Positions 62,382 through 64,000 of a DNA stretch of 64,000 nucleotides are shown piece after piece. Position 1 is the first letter of the stretch; every line of letters begins with the position of its first letter. The stretch covers positions 186,001-250,000 of the forward strand of contig NZ_JAFNJE010000003.1 of NCBI RefSeq assembly GCF_017368475.1, given 5' to 3'. The DNA comes from Alteromonas sp. 5E99-2. GTDB taxonomy: Bacteria > Pseudomonadota > Gammaproteobacteria > Enterobacterales > Alteromonadaceae. Below the pieces are notes generated by a model. That model did not search any database. It was not told the DNA's origin and worked only from the letters and a program-made list of their open reading frames with translations. A program made the translations under genes and the position numbers.

Positions 62382-64000
62382 ATGCTAATGCTTTACTTAC
62401 TTTTTCAAATACATCTTTACTTAAATCTTTATGGTTAATTAACCGAGAAAGCTGCTTTCTCATTTCTTGCTCATGACACTGCGCTAAATTTTGAAATTGG
62501 GTGAGAGGTGTTACCATTCTCGCCGCGACTTGAGGGTTTATACCATCAAGTTTCAATAAGTAGTCTGTCAAAAACTTATATCCAGAACCATCCTTTTTGT
62601 GAAAGCCCAATTTATTATAAAAACCAAAGCTTCCAATGAGTGAACGCACTCTATTAGGGTTGTTTTTATTAAACACCGGATGCTCTTGTAACAAAGTTAA
62701 CTGGCTGAGTATATCGGTTCTTTCTGCGGTAGCGTGCAGAGCAAACCACTTATCAATCACTAAACTGTCATCTTTCCATTTTGATTCAAAGTCTATCATC
62801 AACTCATCGAATAGATTCAAAGCACAACATTGAGCCGCAGATAAAGCACTTAAGGTATCAGTCATATTATCGGCATATTCATACGTCGACTTAATAATCT
62901 GTGTACTGCGCTTATCATGGGCGACAATACTGAGTATAGACTTTCTTAGCCGTCTTGCAGAAACTTGGCGATTGTTATAGCTGTACACCTGTTTATCAAT
63001 TGACTCTAGCGCACCAACGAGCTTTTCATAATACGTATTAGCGAGTATGGAAATAAACTTACTTCTAGCGTTGCACAATACCTCAACGTCCACATTCAGC
63101 CTTTTTTGAATCAAACTTTCAACACTGGGTAACGACAAAAATTCCGCTGTTTCTTCTTTACAATTACCTTGTTGTAAAATAGCTGAAAATACAGAATCAA
63201 ATTGCTTACTGACAGTTGATGCCCCCTGCTCTACACAACTAACTTCATAATTATATAATTCTTGAATAGCATCCCAGCGGTTAAATGAATCAGTATCATA
63301 AAGTGCAACTCTAGCGAGGCTATCTACGTCTACATCACGTTCTACAATAATTGGCGAGCTAAAATTTGCGTTAAACGTGGTAGTCACTTTATCTAATGAG
63401 GACATACCTCCAATGCGAATTACCGCCGAATCACTATTCAGTAAAAACTTATTTCGATCTAATTGAGTAGTGGATTCACAGGGTAGATCTAAAGGTAAAT
63501 TTTGCCCCTTTTCGTCATAACAGCGGTAATCCAATAAAATAGGAATTGCCTGTTTAGTCGCTTGGTCCGCAGTTTTAGGGGTGTGCTGAGATAAACAAAG
63601 CGTTCGATTGTTCTCATTTAATTCCACAGTAAGCTTGGGTGTGCCACTTTGGCTATACCAGAGGCGAAAATGAGATAAATCAATGCTCGTTTCACTTTGC
63701 ATTGCATCAACAAAGTCATCACAAGTCACCGCTTGGCCATCAAATCGCGCAAAATAAGTATTAATACCGGCTTTAAATGCTTTTTCACCGATAATATTCC
63801 ACAACATGCGAATGACTTCAGCCCCTTTGTCGTACACAGTCACTGTATAGAAATTGTTCATTTCCATGACTTCATCTGGCCTAATGGGGTGACTCATTGC
63901 ACTAGCATCTTCAGGAAACTGATGCTCTTTAATCATTTTAACCTGATCAATTCGAGTACTTAATTCCGACGTCATGTCAGCACTAAACAATTGATCTCTA
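62365..64000 (-). CDS. pepN: Aminopeptidase N, C-terminal part (partial, N-terminus off the right edge)
   Basis: About 545 residues to the right edge, frame open at 64000. Collinear with E. coli PepN beyond the catalytic HExxH region, which lies off the window: FSADMTSELSTRIDQVKMI, EDASAMSHPIRPDEVMEMNNFYTVTVYDKGAEVIRM (the catalytic Tyr-containing stretch), SHFRLWYSQSGTP, then the long helical C-terminal domain (RWDAIQELYNYE..., NNPNRVRSLIGSFG, KLDGINPQVAARMV). M1-family zinc aminopeptidase that removes N-terminal residues in peptide turnover. Confidence 0.94.
   Translation of the reverse strand, partial: RDQLFSADMTSELSTRIDQVKMIKEHQFPEDASAMSHPIRPDEVMEMNNFYTVTVYDKGAEVIRMLWNIIGEKAFKAGINTYFARFDGQAVTCDDFVDAMQSETSIDLSHFRLWYSQSGTPKLTVELNENNRTLCLSQHTPKTADQATKQAIPILLDYRCYDEKGQNLPLDLPCESTTQLDRNKFLLNSDSAVIRIGGMSSLDKVTTTFNANFSSPIIVERDVDVDSLARVALYDTDSFNRWDAIQELYNYEVSCVEQGASTVSKQFDSVFSAILQQGNCKEETAEFLSLPSVESLIQKRLNVDVEVLCNARSKFISILANTYYEKLVGALESIDKQVYSYNNRQVSARRLRKSILSIVAHDKRSTQIIKSTYEYADNMTDTLSALSAAQCCALNLFDELMIDFESKWKDDSLVIDKWFALHATAERTDILSQLTLLQEHPVFNKNNPNRVRSLIGSFGFYNKLGFHKKDGSGYKFLTDYLLKLDGINPQVAARMVTPLTQFQNLAQCHEQEMRKQLSRLINHKDLSKDVFEKVSKALAYGQKS

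Overview
The window reads as a chromosomal segment of an AT-rich marine gammaproteobacterium, most likely Alteromonadales (Alteromonas/Glaciecola/Paraglaciecola-like). The basis is protein character and conserved neighbourhoods (fabA next to rmf, uup next to a DUF3466 protein, pyrD-rlmKL, an approximately 1610-residue NAD-dependent glutamate dehydrogenase, pepN with DUF2835). No rRNA, tRNA or CRISPR was seen. This is a reading of the sequence; no database search was run.

Core block 1 (1-10.3 kb): a partial DEAD-box RNA helicase, a membrane coiled-coil protein, a small histidine kinase, cysB, then sdaA / CoA-pyrophosphatase Nudix / pabB packed as one minus-strand unit, then class I fumarase and rmuC on the plus strand.

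Accessory block (10.4-30.2 kb): first a CmcJ-like oxygenase and a TonB-like protein. From about 12.3 to 16.8 kb there is an array of small genes separated by attC-like recombination sites but with no integron integrase, i.e. a CALIN-type cassette cluster. Its cassettes carry an Imm8-like immunity protein, two proteins with the HEPN RNxxxH motif, a frameshifted DUF4019 protein, a PH-like membrane protein, a broken zinc-ribbon ORF and a RelE-type toxin with its antitoxin. A PIN/RHH pair follows at its edge. From 18 to 30 kb come small membrane proteins, LysE, MerR with a quinone-reductase-like protein, an ECF-like sigma factor overlapping a VOC protein, an XRE-transmembrane fusion, GNAT, GFA, AraC with MFS, a cupin, a flavin amine oxidase and a TetR regulator, plus several gene remnants. 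Three similar palindromes suggest one TetR regulon covering the oxidase, the cupin and possibly the CmcJ-like gene 18 kb away.

Recombinase/zinc block (30.2-37.1 kb): two related tyrosine recombinases point outward and flank a zinc-homeostasis set (PhoX-like DUF839, DUF3299, CobW-type GTPase, MerC-like, ZrgA-like DUF2796). Both promoter regions in the set contain a Zur-like box. Immediately upstream of each recombinase lies a long perfect inverted repeat with lox architecture (about 14-15 bp arms around an 8 bp asymmetric spacer, sharing the inner TAATA-N8-TATTA). This is the most novel structure in the window.

Core block 2 (37.1-64 kb): a BenE transporter with an XRE-cupin regulator and twin operators, an O-antigen-ligase-like protein, photolyase, fabA with rmf (58 codons), DUF3466, uup, pyrD-rlmKL, NAD-glutamate dehydrogenase, a DUF1302-DUF1329-YCF48-RND export cluster, DUF2835 and the C-terminal part of pepN, which runs off the right edge.
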